The notes under the pieces were generated by a model that saw only the letters and a program-made list of their open reading frames with translations, was not told where the DNA came from and ran no database searches. Made by a program: the position numbers and the translations under genes. DNA of 64,000 nt from Salipaludibacillus sp. LMS25 (GTDB taxonomy: Bacteria > Bacillota > Bacilli > Bacillales > Salisediminibacteriaceae): positions 2,822,001-2,886,000 of the forward strand of contig NZ_CP093299.1 in assembly GCF_024362805.1 (NCBI RefSeq), written 5' to 3'. Of the stretch, positions 47,276 through 54,533 are shown one piece after another (position 1 is the stretch's first letter; each line of letters opens with the position of its first letter).

Positions 47276-47962
47276 GTGACAAGGGACAAACTATTAATCA
47301 TTGAAAGTGATGATTACAGAAGAGAAACAACATCTATATATTTAGAAAATAACGGCTATGATGTTAACACATTGACAAATGGGGAAAAAGTCATTAGTTA
47401 TACAGCTAAAGAGAGTCCAAACCTTATTATATTAGAGGATCGGTTACCACATCATGAAGGCATTTGCCTATGCAAGAAAATAAGAGAAAGCTCAGACGTC
47501 CCGATTATTATGGTTAGTCATTTAAACTCTCCCGTTGATAAAATAAATGGCTTAAATGCTGGAGCTGACGATTATTTGACAATTCCTTACAATGTAGAGG
47601 AGCTGGAAGCACGTATAAAAGCAAATTTGCGAAGAAGCACATTAGCGAATAGCGAAGATGCGTATCTTAAGGCAGGTCGTATAACCGTTGATATGAAAAG
47701 CTTTCAGGTTCTTTTAGAAGGGAAACAAATAGCTCTCTACGCTAAGGAAAAGCAACTATTAATATTTTTTATAACACATCCTAATCAAGTTTTCAGTACG
47801 GAACAAATTTATAATCACATTTGGGGAGTCGAACACCATGGTGATTTAAAAACAGTGACAGTCCATATTAGGAATTTGAGAAAAAAAATAGAGGCTAACC
47901 CTGCTAAACCAGACTATATTCAAACTGTAAGAGGTTTTGGGTACAAATTTAATAAAAGATAA
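47276..47962 (+). CDS. OmpR-family response regulator with an atypical receiver
   Basis: An N-terminal receiver-like domain (residues 5-120) is joined to an intact C-terminal winged-helix DNA-binding domain (130-228; ending VTVHIRNLRKKIE and YIQTVRGFGYKF). The phosphoacceptor position, expected as the Asp in a PDLIILDxxLP block, is Glu54 (LIILEDRLPHHEG). The acidic pair reads ES instead of DD, and the conserved Lys in the YxTKPF motif is Ile (YLTIPYN). It is therefore unlikely to be switched by normal aspartyl phosphorylation. GTG at 47276 is the most likely start; the long frame from 47183 adds a nonconserved leader. No kinase gene is adjacent. Target genes are unknown. Confidence 0.85.
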   Translation: MTRDKLLIIESDDYRRETTSIYLENNGYDVNTLTNGEKVISYTAKESPNLIILEDRLPHHEGICLCKKIRESSDVPIIMVSHLNSPVDKINGLNAGADDYLTIPYNVEELEARIKANLRRSTLANSEDAYLKAGRITVDMKSFQVLLEGKQIALYAKEKQLLIFFITHPNQVFSTEQIYNHIWGVEHHGDLKTVTVHIRNLRKKIEANPAKPDYIQTVRGFGYKFNKR

Positions 47963-48054
47963 TACGAATGGCACAATTGAATTTTCAACAAGAACAAGCA
48001 AAAAAAGATAGTCTATATCAAATGGTCGCTTTTAAAAAAGGCTGCAATAAAAGA

Positions 48055-48173
48055 TGGTGACTCCTGGAGGAACAGTCACCTCTGAAGACCTAATGATGCG
48101 AAAAAACGTTCCCATCATTAAGCTGAAGGCAGGCCTCGGGAAAGCATCCGACTGTAGCAGAAGATCAAATCAC
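48055..48173. repeat. degenerate copy of a Bacillus dispersed repeat
   Basis: GGTGACTCCTGGAGGAACAG, then TGAAGACC and, about 70 bp on, GGAAAGCATCCGACTGTAGC resemble in order the ~120-bp repeat common in Bacillus genomes (GAGACTCCTGCGGGAA...TGAAGACC...GGAAAGCGTCCGGCTGTAGCG, recalled from memory). It does not encode anything. The rest of 47963-48390 is AT-rich and should contain the promoter for the riboswitch transcript. Confidence 0.55.
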
Positions 48174-48390
48174 AGTATGCGTGGTTTTTACAGGGGTCGT
48201 TTGTAGGGCAATATATGGCATAATTTATCTATTTTTGTTTAATTCATCATAAAAGGGAGTCATATATCAAAAAAATAGAGAAAAGGACTACTTTTTTGTG
48301 TTTTTTAACTTAGATTTAACCTTGCATAGGTATACTTCAAATTGCAGTCACGGATCATATCATCTTTGGCAATCTACTAAAATTAAACCT

Positions 48391-48488
48391 TCCTACTAGT
48401 AAAAGGCAAACCTGTTTAAAGACAGTGACGCAAAGTTACGGGTCTAAGGGTCAGTGTATGACCTATGATCGCCGGACCGCCTATTAGG
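48391..48488 (+). promoter_or_regulatory. cyclic di-GMP-I (GEMM) riboswitch
   Basis: The conserved elements occur in order and spacing: AAAGGCAAACC, a P2 hairpin CTGT/ACAG with a UAAA-like loop, the strongly conserved GTGACGCAAAG, and a P3 arm with GGGTCTAAGGGTC/GACCTATGATCGCCGGACC (compare the family's ATGnCnGCCGGnnnCC). Flanks CCTACTAG (48391-48398) and CTATTAGG (48481-48488) pair with one mismatch as P1. The aptamer ends 11 bp before AAAGGAGG and about 30 bp before the SinI-like start, so it most probably controls that gene, through either translation or termination. Confidence 0.85.
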
Positions 48489-48518
48489 CAAATGTGGGAA
48501 AGGAGGTCTAAGGAAGGG

Positions 48519-48683
48519 ATGGACAGAAAGCTACACTCTACCTTGGATAGGGAATGGGAGCGATTAATAAGAGAAGCGCGTCAAAGAGGATTAACCCCTC
48601 ATGACGTACGCCAGTTTCTGGAAGAAAAACGACAAGAGAAACATGCATATGGTATCAAACAAGCGAGTGGTGATAACTCTTAA
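48519..48683 (+). CDS. SinI-like antirepressor
   Basis: A 54-residue protein whose core LDREWERLIREARQRGLTPHD then VRQFLEEKRQ matches the SinI dimerisation domain (LDxEWxxLxxxAxxxGxxxxxxRxFL). In B. subtilis, SinI (57 residues) binds the repressor SinR and frees biofilm matrix genes. The ATG at 48519 is favoured because the SinI homology starts right after it, and the longer frame from 48465 would run through the riboswitch. AAAGGAGG and AAGGAAGGG both lie upstream. No sinR is in the window. It is directly preceded by a c-di-GMP-I riboswitch and followed by a strong terminator, so it is a single-gene unit. Confidence 0.85.
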   Translation: MDRKLHSTLDREWERLIREARQRGLTPHDVRQFLEEKRQEKHAYGIKQASGDNS

Positions 48684-48729
48684 AAGGTTTTATGTTAAGA
48701 GAGAAAAAACGTATTCACAGCTTTAGATT

Positions 48730-48757
48730 AAACGTTTATCATACTGATAAACGTTTT
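48730..48757 (+). terminator. terminator of the sinI-like gene
   Basis: A perfect 12-bp stem AAACGTTTATCA/TGATAAACGTTT with loop TAC, running into further T residues, about 45 bp past the stop. Confidence 0.9.
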
Positions 48758-48881
48758 TTGATATTTGCCACATGGGATGCCGCCTATTTATTTCTACATT
48801 AAAGACACTTGTTCTGTCATTTTAAATTTTTTTGCATTAAATACAGTGAATACAAACTTAACCTTTAAGGAGGCTAACCAC

Positions 48882-49826
48882 ATGGTAAGGATATTTATTG
48901 ATCCAGGTCATGGTGGTTCCGACAGTGGAGCAATTGGGAATGGCTTAGTTGAAAAAGAAATTGTTCTAGATATTGCGACAAGGTTAAGAGCATTATTAAA
49001 CGTCTATCAAGCTGTTGAAACTAATATGAGCCGTGATGATGACAGATTTGTTTCACTATCAGAAAGAGCTAATATGGCAAATGGTTGGAATGCTGACTTT
49101 TTTATTTCTATTCACGCAAATGCTGGCGGTGGCGAAGGGTTTGAATCATACATTTGGAATGGGGATGTGCCTGAGCAAACAATAACATATCAACAGATTA
49201 TTCACGAAGCTATTTTAGATGAGATTGATGCGTTAGACAGAGGGATGTTAACGGCTAACTTTGCCGTGTTGAGAGAAACAGCGATGTCAGCACTCTTAAC
49301 AGAAAATTTATTTGTCGATAACGAACGTGATGCGGAGAAGTTGCGAGATGACGCTTTCTTAGAACGTATTGCACGGGGACATGCAATAGGTATTGTGAGT
49401 GCCCTTAATATAGACGATAATGGATCGAACGGTTCCGATAACACGATCGCTACAGTGCAAGCAACATTGAATGAACGCTATGGTTTATCCATTGCTGTAG
49501 ATAACATTTTCGGTCCAGAAACAAAAGGGGCACTTTTGAAAGGCTTCCAAACTGAATTGAATGTACAGTTTAATCGAAATATTCAAGTGGATGGCATTTG
49601 GGGACCTGAAACACGTCAAGCTGTTGTCAATGTCAGGCGAGGAGCAAGAGGTAATATAACATGGATTTTGCAAGCGATGTTATACGGATCAGGTGTGTCT
49701 CCTGGCCCAGTGGATGGTATTTTTGGTCCGCTTACAGAAAGGGCAGTGAGAACGTACCAACATAGGTATAAATTAATTGTTGATGGGATTGCAGGGCGTC
49801 AAACCTTTACAGCATTATTTAGATAA
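48882..49826 (+). CDS. N-acetylmuramoyl-L-alanine amidase with peptidoglycan-binding repeats
   Basis: A zinc amidase (Amidase_3, CwlC/LytC type) cleaves the bond between muramic acid and the stem peptide. Ligands and catalytic residues are visible in FIDPGHGGSDSGAIGNGLVEKEI, FFISIHANAGGG and LLTENLFVDN. Residues about 185-250 and 255-314 form two PG-binding-1-like repeats (VDNIFGPETKGAL, VDGIWGPETRQAV, VDGIFGPLTERAVRTYQ). There is no signal peptide, as in the mother-cell lysin CwlC and in phage endolysins. ATG at 48882 has AAGGAGG 8 bp upstream; the frame from 48765 is not supported. 314 residues. A holin-like gene follows. Confidence 0.9.
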   Translation: MVRIFIDPGHGGSDSGAIGNGLVEKEIVLDIATRLRALLNVYQAVETNMSRDDDRFVSLSERANMANGWNADFFISIHANAGGGEGFESYIWNGDVPEQTITYQQIIHEAILDEIDALDRGMLTANFAVLRETAMSALLTENLFVDNERDAEKLRDDAFLERIARGHAIGIVSALNIDDNGSNGSDNTIATVQATLNERYGLSIAVDNIFGPETKGALLKGFQTELNVQFNRNIQVDGIWGPETRQAVVNVRRGARGNITWILQAMLYGSGVSPGPVDGIFGPLTERAVRTYQHRYKLIVDGIAGRQTFTALFR

Positions 49827-49920
49827 TCGCCCTTTGTACTCTCACCAATTTGTAAGGATAACGAGGGGTGTCAAACGTTTTATATGAGCTCGTGCCTTTA
49901 TTAAAAAGGAGGCGTTATAT

Positions 49921-50208
49921 ATGGAGACAGTTCTTGTTCTAGCCTCACTTATTTCTCCACTCGTTGTTGCCATTATAGAATTAGTTAAAAAAACAAAGCT
50001 TTTTCCAAAACAGGTATTTCCGATTCTTTCAGTTATTATCGGTCTTTTATTAGGAGGAGTCGCTTATCCATTAACAGAGTTAGATGTGGCCTTAAGGTTA
50101 TGGGCTGGAGGGATAGCTGGACTTGCAGCGACAGGGTTATTTGAATTAGGCCATTGTCAAGCTAAGTTAATAAAGAAACAGCAATCCCGCCAGCGGTCAT
50201 CAAAGTAG
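49921..50208 (+). CDS. holin-like small membrane protein
   Basis: 95 residues, with two hydrophobic helices (VLASLISPLVVAIIELV; VFPILSVIIGLLLGGVAYPL) and a third weaker one (LWAGGIAGLAATGLFELG), and a basic tail (KKQQSRQRSSK). Size, topology, charged tail and position after an amidase gene fit a phage-type holin. AAGGAGG is just upstream of the ATG. No other phage gene is near, so the pair may be a domesticated lysis cassette, for instance for mother-cell lysis. Assignment to a specific holin family is not possible by eye. Confidence 0.7.
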   Translation: METVLVLASLISPLVVAIIELVKKTKLFPKQVFPILSVIIGLLLGGVAYPLTELDVALRLWAGGIAGLAATGLFELGHCQAKLIKKQQSRQRSSK

Positions 50209-50229
50209 GAAGCTATAGTCTTTAAAAGT

Positions 50230-50488
50230 TTTATAGCCCCACCTCAGGCGCGTAGCATAGGTGGGAACGGTTTATCAGATGGCGTCGAGTCGCCATCTGA
50301 TTTTCAGCTTGCTGAAATGAGTGAGCTGTCAGTCAAGAGTTTCTCATTTTATCTGTCCAACTTAGTGTAGCCTATCCAAAGGTCGAAACGTTTAGGTGGG
50401 GGATAAACTGTCCCTAAAGGTCCCATAAGTTAAACGAACAATCAGTGGGGATGGAGGAAAACTCCCACTGTTTGAAGATTCGTTTTTT
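50230..50488. repeat. composite TTTAT-type element with a nested hairpin block (copy I)
   Basis: From about 50381 to 50476 the sequence matches the 3' two thirds of the long element (GGTCGAAACGTTTAGGTGGG..., TCCCATAAGTTAAACGAACA, CCCACTG). The expected left part is replaced by a different block starting at TTTAT (50230-50234). That block contains CCCCACCT.../AGGTGGG and a perfect 11-bp stem ATCAGATGGCG/CGCCATCTGAT (50274-50301). The right end is altered to TTTGAAGATTCGTTTTTT. Confidence 0.65.
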
Positions 50489-50565
50489 ACAGAGAACCGT
50501 CCGTAAAACTCTCGCCTCAAAATAGAGAGCAGAGCTAAATCTATTTAGGCGGGAGATCACTGGAT
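50489..50565. repeat. partial sister-type element
   Basis: CCGTCCGTAAAACTCTCGCC, AAAATAGAGAG.AGAGCTAA and TTTAGGCGGGAGAT correspond to the left half of the sister element at 36581 and 57151 (CTCCCGCCT.../AGGCGGGAG stem). The right half is missing. It abuts copy I, so this is a nested or tandem insertion site. The rest up to 50925 is AT-rich promoter DNA for cydDC. Confidence 0.6.
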
Positions 50566-50761
50566 GAGTCGTTTTTACAGGTGTGGTTTGTATGACGACA
50601 TTGGTTCACTAAACCAACTAAAATGGCTGATATCGTAATGTATAAAATGCCATAATAATAACGTTTCCATGATACCGTATAAACATTGGCCTTTTCTGTT
50701 TAGAGGGGGGCGTATAAGTTGTTTTTAAGGCGCAGCTCGTTTGACGATTGCTCTTTAATTG

Positions 50762-50817
50762 TTCGGTGCACGTTCAACCGAAGGACGATTGTTCTGTCAC
50801 AAAAGTGTCATAATATT
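50762..50817 (+). promoter_or_regulatory. candidate promoter and operator of cydDC
   Basis: TTGTTC, 16 bp, then TAATAT is an acceptable housekeeping promoter about 110 bp before cydD. Just upstream, TTCGGT (50762-50767) and ACCGAA (50777-50782) form an inverted repeat with a 9-bp spacer that may bind a regulator. No clear Rex site (TTGTGAA...TTCACAA) was found. Confidence 0.35.
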
Positions 50818-50925
50818 ATTAAGGGTTGAAAGATGAACATCACCGTGTCATCATTTAGAATAAAGATATAAACACTATAATCGCAGTGAAAATATATCAT
50901 ATTGTACAAGGAGAACGTGACACAT

Positions 50926-52659
50926 ATGGCAGATTTAAAAGAAATGGCCAAATCACAGCGTCGGCACACGCTAGTGTTAATGGTAGCATCCCTTATAATC
51001 GGCGCCTCAATTATTGCTCAAGCTTATCTAATTGTGGCCATTGTTGACCATATATTCCTTAATAATCGGTCATTCCAAGACGTTTTACCACAATTCGGTT
51101 TGTTGGCCCTCGCACTTATTATTAGGGCTCTGTTTAGTTATGTGAATGGACGAACAGGTATTCACATGGCGGCTTCTGTAAAAAAGCAATTAAGGGAAAT
51201 GTTATTAAAAAAATATTCAAGACATCCATTACAAGTCTCCTTAAAAGGGAAGGCAGGTGAAAAAGTCAGCGTCCTCATGGATTCTGTGGACGAAGTAGAT
51301 AGTTATTTCAGCCATTATTACCCAATTAGAATTCAAGCGACAATTATCCCGTTAATGATGCTTATCGCTATCTTTTCATACAATTGGGTGTCAGGCCTTA
51401 TTCTCCTTATTACTGCGCCCTTTATTCCTATTACGATGGCAATAGTAGGGAAAAATACCCAACAAAAATCAGAAGAGCAGATGGAGAAACTCGCCATTTT
51501 TTCTGGGCGTTTTCTAGATCTTCTACAAGGGTTAGCCACGTTGAAATTTTTGGGCCGTGCAAAAGAAAAAAAAGAAGATTTGCGTCAAAGTAGTTTAGAT
51601 TACCGTGAAGCGACAATGAAAGTGCTTAAGATTGCTTTTTTATCGTCATTGATGCTTGAATTCATTTCAATGCTCAGCACGGCTCTTGTAGCGTTAGAAG
51701 TTGGTCTTCGGTTAGTGGTGTATCAGCAATTATCATTTTTTACAGCTTTTTTTGTCCTGATTCTCGTTCCTGAGTTTTTTGCCTCTTTAAAAGAGTTGGG
51801 TTCAGCATTTCACACTGGACGGGGAAGTATGGCTGCTGCAAAACGCATAAAAGAAGAACTGGAAGAAAACGAATTACCAGTAGACTGGGGGGAGTATACG
51901 TTTAGCGATCCCGCAACACCACCGACAATAGAGTTGCAAAATTTAAACTTTTCATACGGTGGAGAACGAACCGCTTTAGATAATGTCAGCACCGTCATTC
52001 CCCCTTTGAGCCATGTGGCCGTTATCGGTCCTAGTGGCGCTGGTAAATCCACCCTGTTAAACATTCTGTCTGGCTTGATCCACCCTGAAAGTGGGGAAAT
52101 CGTATTAGATAATAAACCGATGAAGACGTTTAGTGAAGAGGCCTGGTTTACTCAGTTAAGCTATATTTCTCAAAATCCCTATATTTTCTCTGGTACGATA
52201 AAAGATAACATTGCCCTCGGTGTGTCAGAGAATGTCTCCGATTTAGAGGTGAGAATAGCGGCAGAAAAGGCCGGTATTTCTCAGATGATTGAAAGTCTAG
52301 AAAAAGGCTATGAGACCGCAGTTGGAGAAGGTGGACGAGGACTGTCTGGTGGGGAAAAACAGCGGGTTGCATTAGCGCGAGCTTTTCTTAAGAAACCTAC
52401 AATTATTTTATTTGATGAGCCCACCGTAGGCCTAGATTTGAAAACCGAACAAATCTTGCAACAAAGCATGAAAGAGCTCGGACAGAAAGCAACGGTCATT
52501 ACGGTGGCACATCGGCTTCATACGATAAAAGAAGCCGATTCAATTTTACTGTTGTCGAATGGGCAAGTGAGAGCTTCAGGAACTCATGAACAGCTGTTAA
52601 ACGAGTCTGTAGACTACCAAAACATGGTGATGACACAGCAAGGGAGGCGAGCGGAATGA
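50926..52659 (+). CDS. cydD: heterodimeric thiol ABC exporter subunit CydD
   Basis: An ABC exporter half with six membrane helices followed by an ATPase domain (Walker A GPSGAGKST, signature LSGGEKQR, Walker B IILFDEPTVGLD). The sequence HPLQVSLKGKAGEKVSVLMDSVDEVDSYF is typical of CydD. Together with CydC it exports reductant thiols (glutathione or cysteine in characterised bacteria) needed to assemble cytochrome bd. ATG at 50926 is the probable start, although AAGGAG lies 12 bp away; an in-frame GTG at 50917 and TTG at 50902 also exist. 577 residues. It overlaps cydC by 4 bp. No cydAB genes are in the window, which differs from the B. subtilis cydABCD arrangement. Confidence 0.9.
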   Translation: MADLKEMAKSQRRHTLVLMVASLIIGASIIAQAYLIVAIVDHIFLNNRSFQDVLPQFGLLALALIIRALFSYVNGRTGIHMAASVKKQLREMLLKKYSRHPLQVSLKGKAGEKVSVLMDSVDEVDSYFSHYYPIRIQATIIPLMMLIAIFSYNWVSGLILLITAPFIPITMAIVGKNTQQKSEEQMEKLAIFSGRFLDLLQGLATLKFLGRAKEKKEDLRQSSLDYREATMKVLKIAFLSSLMLEFISMLSTALVALEVGLRLVVYQQLSFFTAFFVLILVPEFFASLKELGSAFHTGRGSMAAAKRIKEELEENELPVDWGEYTFSDPATPPTIELQNLNFSYGGERTALDNVSTVIPPLSHVAVIGPSGAGKSTLLNILSGLIHPESGEIVLDNKPMKTFSEEAWFTQLSYISQNPYIFSGTIKDNIALGVSENVSDLEVRIAAEKAGISQMIESLEKGYETAVGEGGRGLSGGEKQRVALARAFLKKPTIILFDEPTVGLDLKTEQILQQSMKELGQKATVITVAHRLHTIKEADSILLLSNGQVRASGTHEQLLNESVDYQNMVMTQQGRRAE

Positions 52660-54380
52660 AGGAAACAGCGATTATGCTTAAGTTTATGGTAAGTGAAAAG
52701 AAAGATATTTTCCTTTCCGTTCTGTTTGGTTTTCTTGCTGGAATGGGTGGGGTATTACTATTCGCTAACAGTGGATACCTTATTTCGAGAGCAGCCCTGC
52801 TACCGCCTATTTATGTCTTAACCGTGACGATCGCCCTGCTTAAGCTGTTCAGCGTTACCCGGGCGATCAGCCGCTATGCAGAGCGCTATTATTCTCATCG
52901 AGCGACGTTTACGATATTAAGCAACTTACGCGTTCATTTTTATGAAAAAATTGAACCCCTTGCTCCGAGGATTTTTCATAAGTATCGGAGTGGTGATTTA
53001 CTGTCTCGTATTGTAGGAGATGTGGAAAGTTTACAAAATTATTTCCTTAGAGTTTTCTATCCGCCGCTTATTATGGTGGTCGTCTTTCTAGCAACGGTGG
53101 CATTGACGCTTTTCTTTTCTGTTCATGTGGCGTTTACGTTAATGGCAGGGATGATTTTAACCGGTTTAATCGTGCCGTTACTCTTCGCTTCTATGCAGAA
53201 GAACATCGAAAATAATGTGAGAGAAAAACGTGGCAGTTTATCAACTGAGACGACGGAATTTTTATATGGTTTTAAGGATTTAAAAATTCATAGAAAGCTG
53301 TCAGCACAGGAACGAGAGCTGAATGAGGCTGCTGGTCAATATATTAAAGAGCAGCAGCACCAAAGTGATCGTGCGTTAATGAGTCAATCTGTGAATCAAG
53401 CATTGACGATGCTCGTATCATGGGTAGTTCTCATTGTGGGAGCTTATTTAGTGTCAGAAGGAACATTGGAAGGGGTTTTTCTAGCCATGTTAGTGATGAT
53501 TTCATTAACTGTATTTGAAAATGTCTCGCCTATGGCGGCGTTCCCTTACCATTTTGAAGATAACCGCCGGGCGGCCAGCAGATTAAACCTTATGATTAGT
53601 GAAGAAGATAGGGAGATGGCAGGAGAAGACGAGACAGAAATACTGGCTCAGGAAGAGACGTGGGCCATTTTAATGGATCGTGTGACGTTCACCTATCCTG
53701 AAGAAGAGCGGGAAGCTTTGAAGGATGTGTCTATTACCATACCGGCAGGCTCAAAGACCGCTATTGTAGGACCGAGTGGCTCAGGGAAGTCTACCTTATT
53801 GCAGCTTATTTTAAAGATTTATCAGGCTGAAAAGGGTGACATTTATCTTAATGGAAAAGACATTAGACACGTTGAAAAAGAAAGTATTTGGAAAGGGACC
53901 AATACGTTATTGCAGGATCATCATTTATTTTACGGCACGGTTCGCGATAACTTACAACTTGCTAAGGACGGATTATCAGATACAGATATGGTGGAAGCCT
54001 TGAAAAAAGTAGGGCTAGATGCCTTTTCACTCGATGATGGCGTCCTTGAGAAAGGGGGGAACCTGTCTGGAGGTGAAAGGCAGCGTTTTGCCATTGCGAG
54101 AGCATTATTAAAAGGGAGTAAACTTTGGTTGCTCGATGAACCGACATCGTCAGTAGATGCTGTGACAGAACGTCTCATTTATGACAATTTATTTTCGCAG
54201 GCGAACGAAGATACGGTCTTACTCGTGAGTCACCGTCTGGCAGGTTTAGAGAAGATGGATCAGATTGTCGTCATGAATGAGGCTCAAGTGGTTGAATCAG
54301 GAACATATGATGAATTGATGGAAAAGGAAGGTTATTTTTACGGGTTGAAAGAAATTGAGAACACATTATTTTCTGCTTGA
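52656..54380 (+). CDS. cydC: heterodimeric thiol ABC exporter subunit CydC
   Basis: Partner half-transporter, 574 residues. The N-terminal membrane domain contains SGYLISRAAL and RAISRYAERYYSHRATF, the CydC hallmarks. The ATPase domain has GPSGSGKST, LSGGERQR and LWLLDEPTSSVD. The ATG overlaps the cydD stop (ATGA), implying coupled translation and a heterodimer. It is followed by a bidirectional terminator shared with the convergent CoA-disulfide reductase gene. Confidence 0.92.
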   Translation: MKETAIMLKFMVSEKKDIFLSVLFGFLAGMGGVLLFANSGYLISRAALLPPIYVLTVTIALLKLFSVTRAISRYAERYYSHRATFTILSNLRVHFYEKIEPLAPRIFHKYRSGDLLSRIVGDVESLQNYFLRVFYPPLIMVVVFLATVALTLFFSVHVAFTLMAGMILTGLIVPLLFASMQKNIENNVREKRGSLSTETTEFLYGFKDLKIHRKLSAQERELNEAAGQYIKEQQHQSDRALMSQSVNQALTMLVSWVVLIVGAYLVSEGTLEGVFLAMLVMISLTVFENVSPMAAFPYHFEDNRRAASRLNLMISEEDREMAGEDETEILAQEETWAILMDRVTFTYPEEEREALKDVSITIPAGSKTAIVGPSGSGKSTLLQLILKIYQAEKGDIYLNGKDIRHVEKESIWKGTNTLLQDHHLFYGTVRDNLQLAKDGLSDTDMVEALKKVGLDAFSLDDGVLEKGGNLSGGERQRFAIARALLKGSKLWLLDEPTSSVDAVTERLIYDNLFSQANEDTVLLVSHRLAGLEKMDQIVVMNEAQVVESGTYDELMEKEGYFYGLKEIENTLFSA

Positions 54381-54481
54381 ATACGTCAGTTTCTATAAAG
54401 CGTGGTAAAATAATGAGCTAAGACATAGTGAAAAAGGTGTGAGGACTTAGTCTAAGAAACATGTGAGGCCTACTAAACACT

Positions 54482-54524
54482 TAAAGGCTGCCGATTACAT
54501 TAGAATGACGTGACGACAGCCTTT
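54482..54524. terminator. bidirectional terminator between cydC and the CoA-disulfide reductase gene
   Basis: AAAGGCTG/CAGCCTTT stem (8 bp, extendable through CCG.../...CGA) with a loop of about 26 nt. It lies 100 bp after cydC and 10 bp from the convergent gene's stop. Confidence 0.65.
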
Positions 54525-54533
54525 GCTTTACCT

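Noticed and set aside
48301..48390. intrinsic promoter for the riboswitch transcript
   Set aside because: Several AT-rich hexamers exist but none forms a convincing -35/-10 pair at 16-18 bp, so no site is claimed.
48465..48518. 18-residue N-terminal extension of the SinI-like protein
   Set aside because: It would be encoded by the riboswitch P3/P1 region and has no similarity to SinI; the ATG at 48519 fits the family length.
50762..50817. Rex operator before cydDC
   Set aside because: Expected from redox control of cyd genes, but no TTGTGAA...TTCACAA-like palindrome is present.
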